A stretch of DNA of 6,291 bases from Glacieibacterium sp038211965 (lineage in GTDB: Bacteria; Pseudomonadota; Alphaproteobacteria; Sphingomonadales; Sphingomonadaceae): the NCBI GenBank assembly GCA_038211965.1, contig JBBQVB010000135.1, forward strand, positions 1 to 6,291, written 5' to 3'. Shown piece after piece: positions 5,899-6,291 of the stretch; position 1 is the stretch's first letter, and each line of letters starts with the position of its first letter. The notes beneath the pieces were generated by a model. That model saw only the letters and a program-made list of their open reading frames with translations, was not told where the DNA came from and searched no databases. A program made the position numbers and the translations under genes.

Positions 5899-6291
5899 TC
5901 AGGGTCGATACTCCCGCTCGACATGCCCGGCGAGCGTCACCGCGTCGAACCAGACCGGCTTCCACTGCTCACGCGTGAACAGCGCCGCTTGATCGGCATA
6001 ATGTTTCGATTCGGGGCGGGTCGTTGCCGCCCCCCATGGCTGGATGCTGCGGCTGTGGACCTGCCCGTCGGGTCCCCATTCGATCAACATGATGAAACTG
6101 TCGCCGTTGTAGCCGATACCGACACCATCCTCGCGATGGAAATAAATCGCGCGCAGCGCATCGGGGCCGCCGTACACCGGCACATCCGCCTTGCCATGGC
6201 GATCGCGCAGCAGCACGCCGAGCGGGGGATCGAGGCGCGCGAAATTTTCGCGTAGGTAGGCGATATCCTTGGGCAAGGTCGTCGCGGCGTC
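5899..6291 (-). CDS. Penicillin acylase-family protein, C-terminal fragment (cut by the right edge)
   Basis: These are the last 130 residues of a protein whose frame stays open to the window edge; the TTG at 6276 is internal and not taken as a start. The sequence matches the C-terminal end of the Ntn-hydrolase family that includes penicillin G acylase, aculeacin A acylase and acyl-homoserine lactone acylases such as PvdQ. Visible family stretches are VPVYGGPDALRA (37-48), GDSFIMLIEW (63-72), then SRSIQPWGAATTRPESKHYA and DQAALF, and a terminal KPVWF followed by EREYRP. These enzymes are made as a precursor, often exported to the periplasm, and cleave themselves before a catalytic Ser at the start of the beta subunit. 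That serine and any signal peptide lie outside the window, so activity and substrate cannot be judged. It converges on the hemerythrin gene across a palindrome. Confidence 0.82.
   Translation of the reverse strand, partial: DAATTLPKDIAYLRENFARLDPPLGVLLRDRHGKADVPVYGGPDALRAIYFHREDGVGIGYNGDSFIMLIEWGPDGQVHSRSIQPWGAATTRPESKHYADQAALFTREQWKPVWFDAVTLAGHVEREYRP

Overview
The window is GC-rich bacterial chromosome, close to two-thirds G+C by eye, with dense coding, strong third-position GC bias and short intergenic gaps. The gene complement, protein style and a putative general-stress (EcfG-type) promoter suggest an alphaproteobacterium, most likely a sphingomonad. That placement is inferred from gene style, as no marker gene is present. 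I see no mobile element, CRISPR array, tRNA or rRNA.

Layout. Bases 2-643 hold the 3' part of a crotonase-family gene of the methylglutaconyl-CoA hydratase type (liuC), cut by the left edge. It is followed after 42 bases by liuD (686-2662), the biotin-containing alpha subunit of 3-methylcrotonyl-CoA carboxylase. On the opposite strand, 2617-3900 encodes a major facilitator of the metabolite:H+ symporter (MHS) type. Its 3' end overlaps the end of liuD by 46 bases. It diverges from liuA (4038-5204, isovaleryl-CoA dehydrogenase) across a 137-base gap. Next comes a small membrane-anchored hemerythrin (HHE) protein (5278-5847) with a possible stress promoter, then a perfect 14-bp palindrome in a convergent gap. 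Last is the C-terminal end of a penicillin-acylase-family Ntn hydrolase on the minus strand, cut by the right edge.

How the genes work together. LiuA, LiuD (with a LiuB beta subunit not in the window) and LiuC catalyse three consecutive steps of leucine/isovalerate catabolism: isovaleryl-CoA to 3-methylcrotonyl-CoA, to 3-methylglutaconyl-CoA, to 3-hydroxy-3-methylglutaryl-CoA. The transporter sits inverted inside this cluster and may import a related organic acid; its substrate cannot be read from sequence. The hemerythrin and acylase genes look unrelated to leucine breakdown.

Overall this is mostly an ordinary catabolic region. I did not find a convincing new system. The points most worth a second look are the inverted, convergently overlapping transporter, the candidate EcfG promoter of the hemerythrin gene, and the hairpin that ends at the liuD start codon.
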